This document shows, one piece after another, positions 10,701 to 23,582 of a DNA stretch of 64,000 bases (the first letter of the stretch is position 1; the number at the start of each line of letters is the position of its first letter). The notes beneath the pieces were generated by a model that saw nothing but the letters and a program-made list of their open reading frames with translations, had not been told where the DNA came from and made no database searches. This DNA is from Cordia subcordata (Eukaryota > Streptophyta > Magnoliopsida > Boraginales > Cordiaceae). Both the position numbers and the translations under genes were made by a program. The stretch lies in assembly GCA_028554755.1 (NCBI GenBank), contig JAPTOF010000016.1, positions 9,647,001 through 9,711,000 of the forward strand, read 5' to 3'.

Positions 10701-12060
10701 GACATCATCAAAATACGATTAATATAATTTAGCCAATATATTCAACAGTATATCACAGTAAATCCCATTCAGCATGGCAAAGTTGGATCAGAAAAATTGA
10801 TCGGAAGCTATTCATCAAGTAATTTCTATTCATTTAATATATGTGTCTCTTCACTAAGAAAAATATTTCTTTTCATTAATTTATGTTTTTATCATGGCAT
10901 TTAATTTGTTAATTTTAAGAGTCTATCTATCTTTTTCTCTTTAAGTGTGTTTTCTTTTTAGAATTTTGTTAATGGTTAATTGTTTATCATATATGCAGAC
11001 ATGGGCTTTTTTAAGAATGTGTATATGATCAAGAATTTGTTCGTATTTCAAGAGTTTGAATACATAGGTGGAAGAAACTTGCAGAAATCAATATTGTTTC
11101 TTGTGTCTTCATATATATATATATTATATACCCAAAACTATTTATTACAGTAATTAATCCTTAAACTGTTGCCCAAGTTTCTGCGTTTAATTATCTCCTC
11201 GCTTTGGACGTTATTATAAGAAGTCATATGCTTTCTCCTAACATAACTTAGATAACTAATCTTGGATTTACGATTCTTGATATTTTCATAATAATAATAT
11301 TAAAGCATTGAAATGGGACGTGATCGACCAAGATCACTAGGTTGGAATTCATACAAAATTAATACCAAAACCAAATCACGTTATCGAGTATTGTTTTGTA
11401 TGAATTAGAACTTTACTGATCTTGGTCTCTAAGAATTTTCCCAAACTTTTTACGCCTCTGATAGCTGCAGGTAAACAATATGATCTTAATTCTTTCCGTA
11501 ACCCCTCAACCATTAACTTTGTTTCATTTTAGCTCCTTGACCCTCGATTTTTATTGATTTGGATGTTGTTACGCCTTTCTCCAAAATTCTCTAATTTTTA
11601 ACAGAATTATCACGTGCATCACAGTCATACACGTGACTGTAAATATCAAATGAATTTGAGTGCATTTTCAACAATAGCTCTTTTAATTACTTAAAATCCC
11701 GTTCGTATCTCCTTTCCCAATCCCTAACTCCTCTTTCAAGTACAAAACCCCCTTTTTGATTTTCTTTAGATTAATAATTTATCACCATCTCCCCATTTCC
11801 TCTTTCAGTTTCTTCAGGTTTAATTGTACATCATCACTCCATCTGGTTAAGTCTTTGAACCATTGTTAAGCTAGTAGGACAGGAACAAAAGATTGGACAA
11901 TGTCGTTTTCAGGTGAAAAAGCTTCTCCAATGGAGATGAAGCCTAGCAGGAAATTTGAGATGACTTCATATCTATTCATTGAAAAAGATATTATTTGTGA
12001 AAAAAGAAGCCACACCATAATAAATTTGTTAAAAATATCTATTTCTTAAATCATTCCTCT
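10701..12060. other. gene-free stretch with one imperfect hairpin
   Basis: No supported gene. Holds the 102-nt foldback at 11326-11427. At about 11490-11640 a segment resembles the reverse complement of about 43920-44070 (shared CGATTTTTATT... context), suggesting an old dispersed repeat. Confidence 0.5.
11326..11427. repeat. imperfect inverted repeat (hairpin)
   Basis: The arm starting GACCAAGATCACTAGG pairs with the arm ending ACTGATCTTGGTC, and GAATTCATACAAAA pairs with TTTTGTATGAATT. Arms are about 33 nt, loop about 36 nt. Confidence 0.75.
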
Positions 12061-12067
12061 CCTAACA

Positions 12068-12385
12068 GTACAGGTGCAAAAGATGATCAGCTTGTTGCCC
12101 ATATTGAAAAATGGCAGCCGCCAATTGAAAGAAGTATCAAGAGCAACTTGAAGCATAATTTGATTTTGCTAGTATTGCCGTAATTGAAAGAGATTGGAAC
12201 GGCAGGATCTCTAGTGGTTGTGCTAGAACTATCAAGTGTAATTCTGTTATTGAAGAAGAGGGAATTTGCACTTCAAATGGCCTGTAGATAAGCTACGTCT
12301 TAAACTTTAGTGGGTGTGAAAAAAGAGGTCATTCTTGAGTATGATTGTCTTTGGATCATTTACAATGTGAATGAGGGGTGTCATT
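12068..12385 (+). pseudogene. LINE RNase H-like fragment, plus strand
   Basis: The plus strand reads DFASIAVIERDWNGRISSGC, then ARTIKCNSVIE, and in another frame VILEYDCLWIIYNVNEG. These match the RNase H-like (RVT_3) domain of plant LINE-type polyproteins, where RDWNG, a conserved Glu and ESDCLWII are typical. Frameshifts and stops show it is dead. It ends about ten bases before the A-rich tail of the minus-strand LINE starting at about 12396. Confidence 0.6.
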
Positions 12386-12395
12386 TATTTATTTA

Positions 12396-13697
12396 TTTTT
12401 GCGTGGAAAGTTAAAGTTTCATTGCTACACAGAAGAAGTACAAGCAAATCAGTCGTTACCATCAGGTGGTCGGTCTTTATAGAACAGATCCCAAAAGGGA
12501 GCAGGATAGCAACTGTACCCAATTAGATGCCAAGTTTCCTTTCAATACATTTTTTCTAACCAATCAACTGGTGGAATCTGATGGGGGGAGATTCCAGCAG
12601 CAACCATATGAATATCCTTAAGGATTTGGTTTAGTTTCCAAGAGGAAGGACCATTCCGTGAGCTGATTGCTTCGAGCACGGTTCTTGCATTATTTTCAAT
12701 TTTGATGTTTGATGCATAGTGTTGCTTAGCATAGAGGCATGCCTTAAAGGATTGCAATTGCTTTTGCTTCCTCAGGTTCTTGCACTTTGTTGTGGAAGCG
12801 TTTCCAAACAACACTTTGCCCCTTGGATCTCTACGTATAAAGGTAGCTGCTTCATTCCAAGGTGAGGTAAAAGCTGCATTGATTTTGATCTTGAGGGAGC
12901 CAATATGGGGTGCCACCTATTGGCCACGGTGATTTTAAAGAGGGAGTGCGTGAGGTGAAGTAGTAGCTCCATTCATGCCCTAAATATCTTCAAACGTTTT
13001 GTTAGCAGTTAACGGGGCTTGATTCACATCCACCTGCTTATGCTCAATGGTCATCTTATTCTGCTCTTTCCATATGCCCTAAAAGCAGAGGCAAACTCTA
13101 GCGAGAGCCTCTTTTCTCTCATAGCACGTATTAAAGCATTGTTCAATAAAATCATGCATCCAACTATCCAATCTATTAACCACAAACTTTTCAATGTTAA
13201 AGTGGAAGACGGATGCAAACCAAAATTTTGAAACCCACGAGCATTTGAAGAACATGTGCTCGATTGATTCTTCTTCCAGGCCACACACTTGACATGCGGG
13301 GTTCCCAACAAGCTTTCTCTTGTATCTATTACTTTGGGTAGGCAGTGCATTCAAGCACGCTTTCCATACGAAGATTCAAACCTTAGAGGGAATGGTGCAC
13401 TGCCAAATTGCCTTCTAGAAGTCTAATGATGGCATGGAAGAAGAGAAAGCATTATTATTACACCTTTTAGGACCAAGAGAAGGTGTCTTGATGCATGCAC
13501 GATACCCATTGCAGACATCATAGGAGCTAGATGCTGTAGGTGGCCAAACAAGCTTGTCTTGTGGCTTAGATAGAGGAATGTAAATAGCAGTGATTTCCTC
13601 AAAAGTGCCGCGATCAAACATTCCTCGAAGCAGGTTTTTATCTAAGAGATGGAGGGACTGAACAGGTCTTTAACATGGTCAATCCCCACATCAATAG
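12396..13697 (-). pseudogene. LINE, 3' part: zinc-binding RT domain and RNase H
   Basis: The minus strand gives FDRGTFEEITAI...LSKPQDKLVW, then LPTQSNRYKRKLVGNPACQV with CGLEEESIEHMFFKC (zf-RVT zinc-binding domain of plant reverse transcriptases), then PHIGSLKIKINAAFTSP...NEAATFIRRDPRGKVLFG (RNase H-like). The low-coordinate end reads on the minus strand as an A-rich (AAAT)n tail, the 3' end of a LINE. Frames shift between domains, so it is non-functional. The rest of the element appears at 30655-32030 and 35459-36490, split by later insertions. Confidence 0.8.
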
Positions 13698-14602
13698 CTG
13701 TTGCCCAAGCAATGAATTTAAGAGAGGGTGAATTAGATTAATGACACAAATAAACACTTAAAAACTTTTTTCAAATATTTTAAGCAGTCACATATACAAG
13801 ATAAAAATAATACTTGAAGTGTAAAGAATATAAGAGATAGAAGATCAAACGCAGCGATTTAGAGTGGTTCAAACTTTTAAGGGCCTAGTCCACTACCTAA
13901 GGTCTTCTTTTAGGGTTTCAGTAACTTCACTAGTGAATCATCTTCTTGCTTAGTATGTTGTAGAAGCGTAGAACAACATTCACAACTCTTGTTTCACCAT
14001 AACGACCATAAGTGTTCTCCCAATACTTGAGGATTTCAAACCTTTACTCTTGATAGAATGGTTCTCACAAACTATACTACCCAAGAGCAAAACACTCACC
14101 AATGAAATAGTAAGAATTTGGTTTACAAGACTTCTTGAGAGCAAGATTACAAGAGGTATTTAAACCTTCCTCTATTGCTCTAAGTAGATAGGCAATTTAT
14201 GAACTCAAGTTGGGAGATGAGGGGAGTGTTTATAAGGTCAAAAAGCAAAACCCCCAGTGGTCAAATTTTAAATAAGCCAAAAAAAAAACACCTGCTGGCC
14301 AGCCGGGCCCTAACCGGTAGATCAAAGATGCTCTCTGTAAGTATCGACTGACCATACTGGCTAGCCAGTATCCTCAGCCGATACACCAATTTTGTATGCA
14401 ATAAAAAGCAGCTAGGCATAGTGGTTGGTAACCCCTCAATCGGTACCTATCGACAAGCATTACTGGCTTAGCTGGTATGGTCAACCGATATCCCAAAAAA
14501 GTGCAAAAAAGCTAGAAAAAAAGATGAAACACATTTTGAAAAAGTTTACTTTTCAACAAAAGTGCAGAAAGAGACATTTTCTATAGATTTTTGGGAGCTG
14601 AA
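13698..14602. repeat. dispersed repeat R1, copy 2, left part
   Basis: Homologous to 9065-9990 in order. Interrupted at 14602 by the Copia element; its continuation resumes at 29660. It lies inside the LINE. Confidence 0.7.
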
Positions 14603-16692
14603 TGTTAGAGATATTCGCTAATACTAGAATTAGACTACTTCTTCTATAGGCATTTTGATGTAAACTTGTATTTATTTAATTGGATTTTATCATTCATACT
14701 CTCTTTTTATATGAATGAGTCCCCATATTTCTCTATAAAAAAAAACATATTTTTAAGTTGTTAAAAAAATATATGACGTGTTTCTTTGGTATGAGAATTC
14801 TTAAATTGTTCATAGTTTAAAGATTTTTTTATTAGGACTTCAATTAATTTAATGTATACTATCACATAATTTTGCTACCTTTGATTAATATGAGATATTA
14901 ATGATAAGAATGGTCACATAGGATAAGGCATGAGATGCAAATAGCAAATATGTAGGTGATTAATTAGTTGAATTATTAACAAACGTGACGTAAATAACAA
15001 ATCACATGGCATGGGATTAATGATTCGTTATTTGTTGTCATATGTGCAAGTGATCCTTTGACTTGTGACAACACGGTTGTCTTATGTATTGATATTTGAG
15101 ATTTACAGTGAACAAAGCTTGTCCATTTCATGGATGAGATAAGTTCATTTGTGGTTTCATTCGATCAATATAGTAAGAGGCAAGTGATTGTCGAGATAGG
15201 ATCCATTACCTCTTGTATAAGGCGAATGTCTTATGCGATTTGATCGTGGAGAATGAGGAAATCCTTGGCCAAGGTATGAATGATGGAAAAGATGTTTTCC
15301 ATGTGTCATCTCTCATTACACCACATCTAATTTAGGCATAGTATTGAGTTAGTAAACTTAATCCATCCATGGTTCTCACTCGATCAGGACATTAGTAATG
15401 GAAGGATTGAATTGCATGGTAATCATTAATGAAATAAGTTCACTCATTTGATTAATTTCATTGCCTTATATATTGTCTTGAAATGTTGGTAGACGTCACT
15501 CAAGACCTTTAGGGTGTGTTTTGATAATTAGGAGACAGTTATCGAAACAAATCAAAGAGTTTGATTAATATCAAACGTGTTTGATATTACCGTATTACTA
15601 TTTGGTAGTGAACCTAGAAGATCACACACCAAGAAGCTTAGTGACTATGTCTTTTTTAAGTTTGTATCTTGTTTTGATAAATTGTTAAGAGATAACAATA
15701 GTATTCTTATCCTATTAAAATTTAATGGGGGATTATGTGTCATGGAAATGTTACTCAAGGACTTGTATGCAAAATTGACAAAGTTTTGATATAAATTAAG
15801 GGCCCGTTTGGATTGGCTTTTTTACAAAAGCGCTTTTTTTAACAGCTTTTGAAAAATAATTTTTTTTTTAAAAGCTGAAAATTCCAGCTTCTAAAAAAAG
15901 CTGTATTTGAACTTTTTTTAGAGTTTCAACTTTTTTGGAAGCCAAATCAAATAGTTATTACAAATTTAATATAACTTTTTCAGGAAAAAATGCTTTTTTC
16001 TTTAAAAAAGCCAATCTAAACACCCCTAATTCTATTAAGTGTTAGTAGAATTAATTAATCAAAGTCAACTTTGTTATAATTTAATCTAATGGTGATTAGA
16101 TTAAATATTATTTGGTTGATGTTGTTGGCCAATCTATATACATGCACACCAAGGTTAACTGTGTTAATCTTGAATATATATCTATTATAATAAAAATAGT
16201 GGAATTATGGGATTTTCCACTAACTCTCTCTCTTATGAGATGACAACCATGCATAAGTGATAAATACAAGTGTTGTATTTATTAATGACACATGGCTATT
16301 ACATGCAACTCTTTCATGCATGAATAGATATATGTACATATATACATATATATATATATATATAACTTTCCACTAAGAAGAAAAACAAGAGAGAAAAAGA
16401 ACAAACTCTATATTCTTCCAAACAATTTGCTAGCACTATAATTCAAGGAAGAAAAAGGCTTGGCCTTGTGTGGCTTGGTGTGGACTAACTAGGGCTTTTA
16501 CAATTATGGAGGAGAAAGTCTACAACACTTCACCAAAGCTTGGAAGAGGTATCCATTTCTTCCTTCGTTCTTTAGTTTTTATGCTTGTTGCATGCAACAT
16601 CAAGTATTATGGAATTTTATTAGCTTAAATTTTTTATATTCCGCTGCTATTATCTCTGGCTTTTGCTTAAATCGTAGCCAATTTCTCCTTCA
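14603..16692 (+). repeat. Copia 5' LTR
   Basis: Starts TGTTAGAGATATTCGC and ends CTCCTTCA just before ATTGGTTTCAGAG. Aligns along its length with 21272-22679 and 28992-29659. Without the 227-bp MITE it would be about 1.86 kb. Confidence 0.88.
15800..16026. mobile_element. Tourist-like MITE (family copy 3), inserted in the Copia 5' LTR
   Basis: Starts GGGCCCGTTTGGATTGGC, ends GCCAATCTAAACACCCC, flanked by TAA (15797-15799, 16027-16029). The 3' LTR near 22460 reads straight through AAATTAATTCTATT at the matching place, giving a natural empty site that defines the element and the 3-bp target duplication. Confidence 0.93.
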
Positions 16693-16694
16693 AT

Positions 16695-16705
16695 TGGTTT
16701 CAGAG
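16695..16705 (+). promoter_or_regulatory. Copia primer-binding site (initiator tRNA-Met type)
   Basis: TGGTTTCAGAG two bases after the LTR end; canonical TGGTATCAGAG has one difference. Confidence 0.8.
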
Positions 16706-17599
16706 TCTCTATTTGATGTTAATGCACTTGCATGTGTGTATGAGTTAAGTTTCTTGCGATTTTGAGCACTTTAGGGGCTTGTAAATATTCTGATTTTTTA
16801 AGCATGCTTGAGGCTTTAAAAAATGTTAATTATATGCTAGATAGCCTTAATTTTATGAGATAATAGTTTGGTTTTAGGCATATAATTTTACTCCACTGAA
16901 ACTGCCCCTAAACTAGTTGACTATGCTTGCTAAATTTTTCGGTTAATATACTATTTTGGGTTTTGTATGCTTAAAATAGCTGCTCTAAAATTGGTTTTAT
17001 GGCTGCCTTTTAGGTGTGCTTTGGTCCCTTTTAAAAGTGTTTTAAGTGCCTCAAAATAAGAGACTTAATGCATACACATATTGTTCTTTTCTTGAGCTTA
17101 TTTTGTGGGATGTTCAATGGATCATGGACTTTAGATGGATGGATGTATGGATGATAATTACAAGTTATTTTTCCATTCAATATGGTTGTAATCTATTCTT
17201 TTATCCATTGTTTGTAATTGAGACATAAGTCTTATTTAATTTCTTTTTACATAGTTTGTAACTTAGCATTTGATGTATAGGCTATTATAATTTTTGTAAG
17301 AAGAAGTGAAGACCTTTATCCAGAGTTGGTGGCCTTAGATCAAGGAAGAGTTCAAGTTTCCATGTCAGGTGAAGACATGAGATGTGCTTGCTTGGGTCTT
17401 GTGTTTGATTAAATCTTGAGACTTAGATTTAATCAACACTAAGTCCATGATCATCCATATTTATTATGTTGGCATGTTTGTTTATTTAGGGAGTATGGAA
17501 TTCGGTAAAATTAGTGGGAGTTACCATTTAGTTAAAGCCCAAATTAATTGGTTTAGTAAGATAAAATCAACTAATAAATCTAATTTATTTTTGCAATAA

Positions 17600-20500
17600 T
17601 TGAAAATGGTAAACAAGTTGAACCCGCTTTCGCGTATACTAGACTCTAATCGATTAACCAGACTAAACTTCCCTGATTGGCTCCGTAATTTGAGAATTGT
17701 TCTTGGAATGGAGAAAATTGCATGTCTTAGATCAAAACCTTCTTGTAGCTCCTTCTGATAATGTATCAGAGGAAAAGGGTGACACTTATGATAGATGGGT
17801 AGAACACGACAACCGTGCTAGATTATATTCTTGCATCTATGACAAATGAGTTACAACGTCATCATGAGAAGATGTCAGATGCAAGTAGTATAATTCTAAA
17901 CCTACAAGAGTTGCATGGTGAACAAAATTGTATGGCCATATATGAGACATCAAAAGAATTATTCAAGGCCAAGATAGAAGAAAGAGGTGTGTCTAAGAAG
18001 AAGGATGGCGCTGGCAAAGGAAAATTTTTCCACTACCAAAAGGAAGGGTATTGGAAGAGTAATTGTCCATTGTATCTTTAGAGCTTGAAAGTCAAAGCTA
18101 ACGAAGCTACAAATGGAGGTAATTCTTCTTTATTTGTGATTAAGACTAATCTTTCGATTGGTCAATATTTTACTTTCTGGATTTAGATTCTAGTGCAACA
18201 TCACATGTTTATGTTTCTAAATAGATTTAAATCAAAGTAGGATGCTTGGAAAGCATGAAGTGGTTTTGCAAGTGAGGAAAGGGGGCAAATTTTGCCACAT
18301 CAGCTACTGGTAAACTTTTTGTTTCTATGCCTTCTGGACATGTTTTGAATCTTAAAGACTGGTTATATATACCTAATGCTATTAGGAATGTTTATTCCTA
18401 GGCTTGTAAAAGAAAATTATGAATTTTCTTTTGTTGACAATATATGTAAAATTCATTATTGTAATGACTTTGTTGGCAGAGGTGCTTTAGTTAATGGTCT
18501 TTATTTTTTGGATATGGATTAAAGAACGCATGAGCAACATATTGTTTCCAATACCACTGTAAATCGAAAGCATTTGTAAGATAACTCATATAATCCAAAT
18601 CAGTTGTGGCATCTTAGTCTAGGTCATATTGATGATAAGAGACTTGCCAAGTTGGCCAAGAATAGACTTATTGGTCTATTAGGTTCTGAATCTAACCCAA
18701 CTTGTGAATCTTGTCTTCTTGAAAAGATGACCAAGTCACACTTTGTGGGACAAAGTGTTAGAGTTGCCGAATTGCTAGGATTAATTCACACTGACGTGTG
18801 TGGGCCTTTAAGGAAACAACTCAAGGAGGTGATAACTGCTTCATAACCTTTATTGATGATTATTCATGGTATGGTTATGTGTACTTGATGAAGTATAAGT
18901 ATGAAGCTTTTGAAAAGTTCAAAGAGTTTAAGGCTGAAGTAGAAAATTAGACTAGAAAGAAAATCAAGGCTTTACGATTAGATTGTGGAGGAGAATACTT
19001 GAGTACAAAATTTGATGAGCTTCTCAAAGCTTTTGGTATTATATCACAATTAACCCCTTCTAGTACACCATAATTAAATAGGGTTTCTAAGAGAAGGAAC
19101 TGGACCTTGGCAGATATGGTACGTTTGATGATTAGCTTTGTTGATCTTCCTATTTCCTTATAGAGTTATGCACTCCTTACTACAATTTATTTGTTGAATA
19201 AAGAACTAATTAAAATCATTTCTAGAACTCCATACAAGATATGGGTTGGTAGAAAGCCAAGTCTTAATTATCTTAGTGTTTGGGGTTGTCTAGCTTTTGT
19301 TAAAAGGCTTAAGATGGATAAGTTAGAATCTGGATTCGACAAAGGTAGATTTGTGGGATATCCTAAGGAAAGTAAAGGGTATTATTTCTATTTTCTTAAT
19401 GATTAAAGAATATTGATCTATAGCGATGCAATGTTTCTTGAAAAAGAGTTTGTTAAAGAAGATGGCACAGTAAGGAAAATAGAATTACAGGAGATTCCTC
19501 TAAGCCACAAAATAAGTAAGACCATATTGTTGAACATGTTCAACAAGATCCAGAACCTGTCATCACCCAAGTTCTTCATAGATCCAGTAGAAAATCTCAT
19601 CCTCTACAACGATATAGATATATCCTTGATGATGCATAAAAGTTGTTTGTGATTGGAGACAATGATAATGTTGATGATCTTCCAACCTATGAGGAAGTGA
19701 TATGCGATATCAACTCTAAGAAATGAAAAGAAGCCATGCAAGCTGAAATAGACTTTATGTATTCCAATTAAGTATAGACCTTCGTAGACCTGCCTGAAGG
19801 TATTGTACTTATAGGGTGTCAATGGGTTTTCAAGAGAAAGATTGGAGCTGATGGAAAGGTAAATACCTTTAAAGCTAGACTAGTAGCTAAATGATATCGT
19901 CAAAACAAGTTGTTGATTATGACGAAACCTTTTCTGTAGTTGCTATGCTTAGGTCTATAAGAATTGTGTTGGCAATTGCTGCATACTATGATTAAAAAAT
20001 TTTGCAAATGAATGTTAAAACCGTGTTCCTAAATGGCAATCTTGAGGAAGATATCAATATGTAACAACCACAAAGTTTTTAATCCAAAGATAGTAGTAAA
20101 ATGTGCCTACTTAACAGATCTATCTATGGTCTTAATCAAGCTTCTAGGAGTTGGAACATCCAATTTAACACTGAAATCAAAGAGTTTGGTTTTGCATAAA
20201 ATAAGGATGAACCTTGTGTTTAAAAAAAGGTTAATAGGAGTGCAACCACTTTTCTAATCTTCTATGTTGATGACATTTTTATCATAGGAAATAATATAGG
20301 AGTGATGATGTCGATAAAAGTCTAGTTGAGCAAAACATTCTCCATGAAAGATTTAGGAGATGCAAATTATATGTTGTGAATTCGCATCTATAGAGATAGA
20401 GCAAAAAGATCAATTGCACTTTCTGAAAGGCAGTACATAGAAAAGATCTTGAAGAAGTTCAAGATGGAAGACTCAAAGAAAGGGTTTTTGCCTATAAGGG

Positions 20501-21260
20501 ATGGGATCCATTTCTCTAAGTCAATGTCTCTGAAAAAACAAAAAAGAGAGAGAGAACGCATGGACAAGGTATCTTATGCTTCAGTAATAAGTAGTTTGAT
20601 GTATGCCATGATATGTACTAGGCCTGATATTGCTTAAGCTGTAAGTGTTACAATTAGATATTAATCTGATCTAGGTGAGGAACACTGGATAGCTGTTAAA
20701 AATATCCTAAAGTTTCTGAGAAAGACTAAGGATATGGCCTTAGTTTATGGCAAAGGTGAACTCAGCATAGAGGGATATACTGATTTAGATTTCCAATATG
20801 ATATAGATGATAGAAAATCCTTATTTGGGTTCATTTGCATTTGTAATAATGGTACAGTGAGTTGGAAAAGTTCCAAACAACCCGTCACTGACAAAAGTTG
20901 AGTATATCGCAGCATGTGATGTTGCAAAAGAAGCCGTTTAGATAAGAAAGTTTGTAAAAGAACTTGAGGTGGTTACATCCATCGAGTTGCTAGTACCTTT
21001 GTTTTGCGACAATAATGGAGCTATTACACAAGCTAAGGAGACTAGTTCTCACTAGAAATCCAAACATATAGAAAGGTGATTTCATGTTATTCAGGAGATT
21101 GTAGCCCGTAAAGACATTTTACTGCAGAACATCTGAGAATGTAGCGAATCCACTTACCAAGCTGATGACACAAGCACAACTAGATCATCATCTTGAGAAG
21201 ATGGGTGTGAGATACCATAATATGATGTGCTAGTAGTATGTTGTCATCTAGCATTAGTGC
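17600..21260 (+). pseudogene. Copia gag-pol polyprotein remnant
   Basis: In order: gag C-terminus (about 17815-18081) with a decayed zinc knuckle reading FFHYQKEGYWKSNCPLY (first Cys residues lost); protease-like SSATSHV context (about 18190); gag-pre-integrase MWHLSLGHIDDKRLAKLAKN (18604); integrase start (IHTDVCGPL, then FIDDYS); integrase end (SRTPYKIWVGRKPSLNYLSV, 19200); reverse transcriptase with YVDDIFIIG (about 20260) and FSMKDLGDANYML; RNase H (TRPDIA, then GYTDLDF). Many stops and frameshifts are scattered through it, so no functional protein is made. Confidence 0.9.
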
Positions 21261-21271
21261 AAGTGGAAGAT

Positions 21272-22679
21272 TGTTAAATATATGCCCTAATGCAAGAATT
21301 AGATGACTTCTTTTATGGGCATTTTGATGTAAACTTATATTTATTTAAATGGATTTTATCATTCATAGTCTCCCTTTATATGAATGAGTCCCTAGATTTC
21401 TCTATAAAAGAAACATATTTTTAAGTTGTTAAAAAATATGTGACGTGTTTATTTGGTATGAAAATTCTTAAATTATTTATAGTCTAAAGATTTTTTGATT
21501 GAGACTTCAATTAATCTAATGTAGACTATCACATAAGTTTGCTACCTTCGTTTAATATAAGATATTAATGATAAAGGACGCTCATATGCCATAAAGCATG
21601 AGATGCAAATAATATGTAGGTGATTAATTAGTTGAATTATCAACGAACATGATGTAAATAACAAATCACATGGCATGAGATTAATGATTTGGTATTTGTT
21701 ACGATATGTGCAAGTAATCCTTTGACTTGCGACAACACGGTTGTCTTATGTATTGATATTAGAGATTTACAATGAATAAAGCTTGTCCACTTCATGGATG
21801 AGATAAGTTCATTTATGGTTTCATTCGATCAATATAGTGATAGGCAAGTGATTGTCGAGATAGAATCCATTACCTCTTGTATGAGGCAAATATCCTATGC
21901 AATTTGATTATGGAGAATAAGGAAATCCTTGGCCAAGGTATGAATGATGGAAAGGTGTTTTCTATGTGTCATCTCTCATTGCACCAAATCTAATCTAAAC
22001 ATAGTATTGAGTTAGTAAACTTAATTCGTCCATGGTTCTCACTTGATCGGGATATTAGTAATGGAAGGATTGAATTGCACGGTAATCATTGATGAAATAA
22101 GTTCACTCATTTGATTAACTTCATTGCCTTATATTTTGTCCTGATATGTTGCTAGATGTCACTCAAGACCTTTAGGGTGTGTCTTGATAATTAGGAGACA
22201 ATTATCGAAACAAATCAAAGAGCTTGATTAATACCAAAAGTGTTTGATATTACCTTATTGCTATTTGGTAGTGAACCAAGAAGATTACATACCAAAAAGC
22301 TTAGTGACTAAGTCTTCTTTAAGTTTGTATATTGTTTTGATAAATTGTAAAGAGTTAACAATAGTATTCTTATCTTATTAAAATTTAATGGGGGATTATG
22401 TGTCATGGAAATGTTACTCAAGGACTTGTATGCAAAATTGACAAAGTTTTGATATAAATTAATTCTATTCAGTGTTCGTAAAATTAATTAATCAAAGTCA
22501 ACTTTGTTATAATTTAATCTAATGGTGATTAGATTAAATATTATTTGGTTAAGGTTGTTGGCCAATTTATATACATGCACACAAAGGTTAAGTGTGTTAA
22601 TCTTGAATATAATTATTATAATAAGAGACAGTGGAATTATGTGATTTTCCTCTAACTCTCTCTGCTATGAGTTGGCAAC
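21272..22679 (+). repeat. Copia 3' LTR, left part
   Basis: Starts TGTTAAATATATGCCC after the polypurine tract and aligns with 14603-16240. Cut off at 22679 by the nested LTR element; continues at 28992. Confidence 0.88.
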
Positions 22680-23398
22680 TGATGTGCTAGTTTTGTGTGT
22701 GATTATGCATTTCATGTTTAGTGCTTGACCTAGGAGTCCGAATAGGTTTACTTGACCTAGGTTCATAAGGACCACGCCAAACTGCTAAGTGAGGTGAAGC
22801 TTAGAGACGGACTTACACTAAGTCTTAGTGTTAAATTGAGGAACTAATTAGTGGACTCAGTGCTAGGGTTGGATCAATCTAAACTCACCTAGAACCTTAT
22901 TAGCCAGCCCTAATTCCTAAGTCATAAAGACCACGCCATACTATTAGGCATTATCTAGGGACGGACCCGCACTGAGGCTTAGGTACTAATTAGGAGGCTA
23001 ATTAGAAGTCTAGATTAAAGAGTACTTTGTTTAATCCATCAAGCAACCCTAGCAAGACGTAGTAATCACCTATAAACAAGACATAACCACCTTAGTCCCT
23101 AACTCCACGTGTTTGACTCTCTTCGATCGCTTGATTTTCCTATCACATACACTCATACAGCACCTTTTATTTTCTTGTTTTAGCTTAGATTTATCTTTCC
23201 CAAGCTCCCTTTAAACCTAAAATAACCCAAAAATATCGTAGTTAAGACTCCAACACGTAACTTTTAGGATGCACTTACCTTAGGACACCTTACCCGTTAG
23301 GCCTCCCTGTGGATTTGATCCCATACTTGCACATACTGTACTACACACGACCCGTGGACTTATGGGCTAATTAGACTTGTGCTCATGAATAGCGATCA
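22680..23398 (+). repeat. 5' LTR of the nested element (internally deleted)
   Basis: 719 bp. Matches the two ends of the 1,996-bp 3' LTR but lacks about 1.27 kb corresponding to roughly 27035-28310. Confidence 0.85.
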
Positions 23399-23582
23399 AG
23401 TTCGTGAAGTCGTTTCTGGGGAGTCAACGGTTGTTTGGTTTCTTTGTTTTTGTTTGTCTTAGCTTGTTACGTGTTGTTTTATCTTTTCCTCTCATGTTTT
23501 CTTTATTTTGATTAATGAAAGTTTGATTAATGAAAGAAAAAAATTCAAAAAAAAAATTATTGAGCATTAAGAAAAGGTTTAC

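Noticed and set aside
12542..13621. Separate host genes with RNase H or zinc-finger domains
   Set aside because: Order and type of domains, the A-rich tail and the frameshifts identify one decayed LINE.
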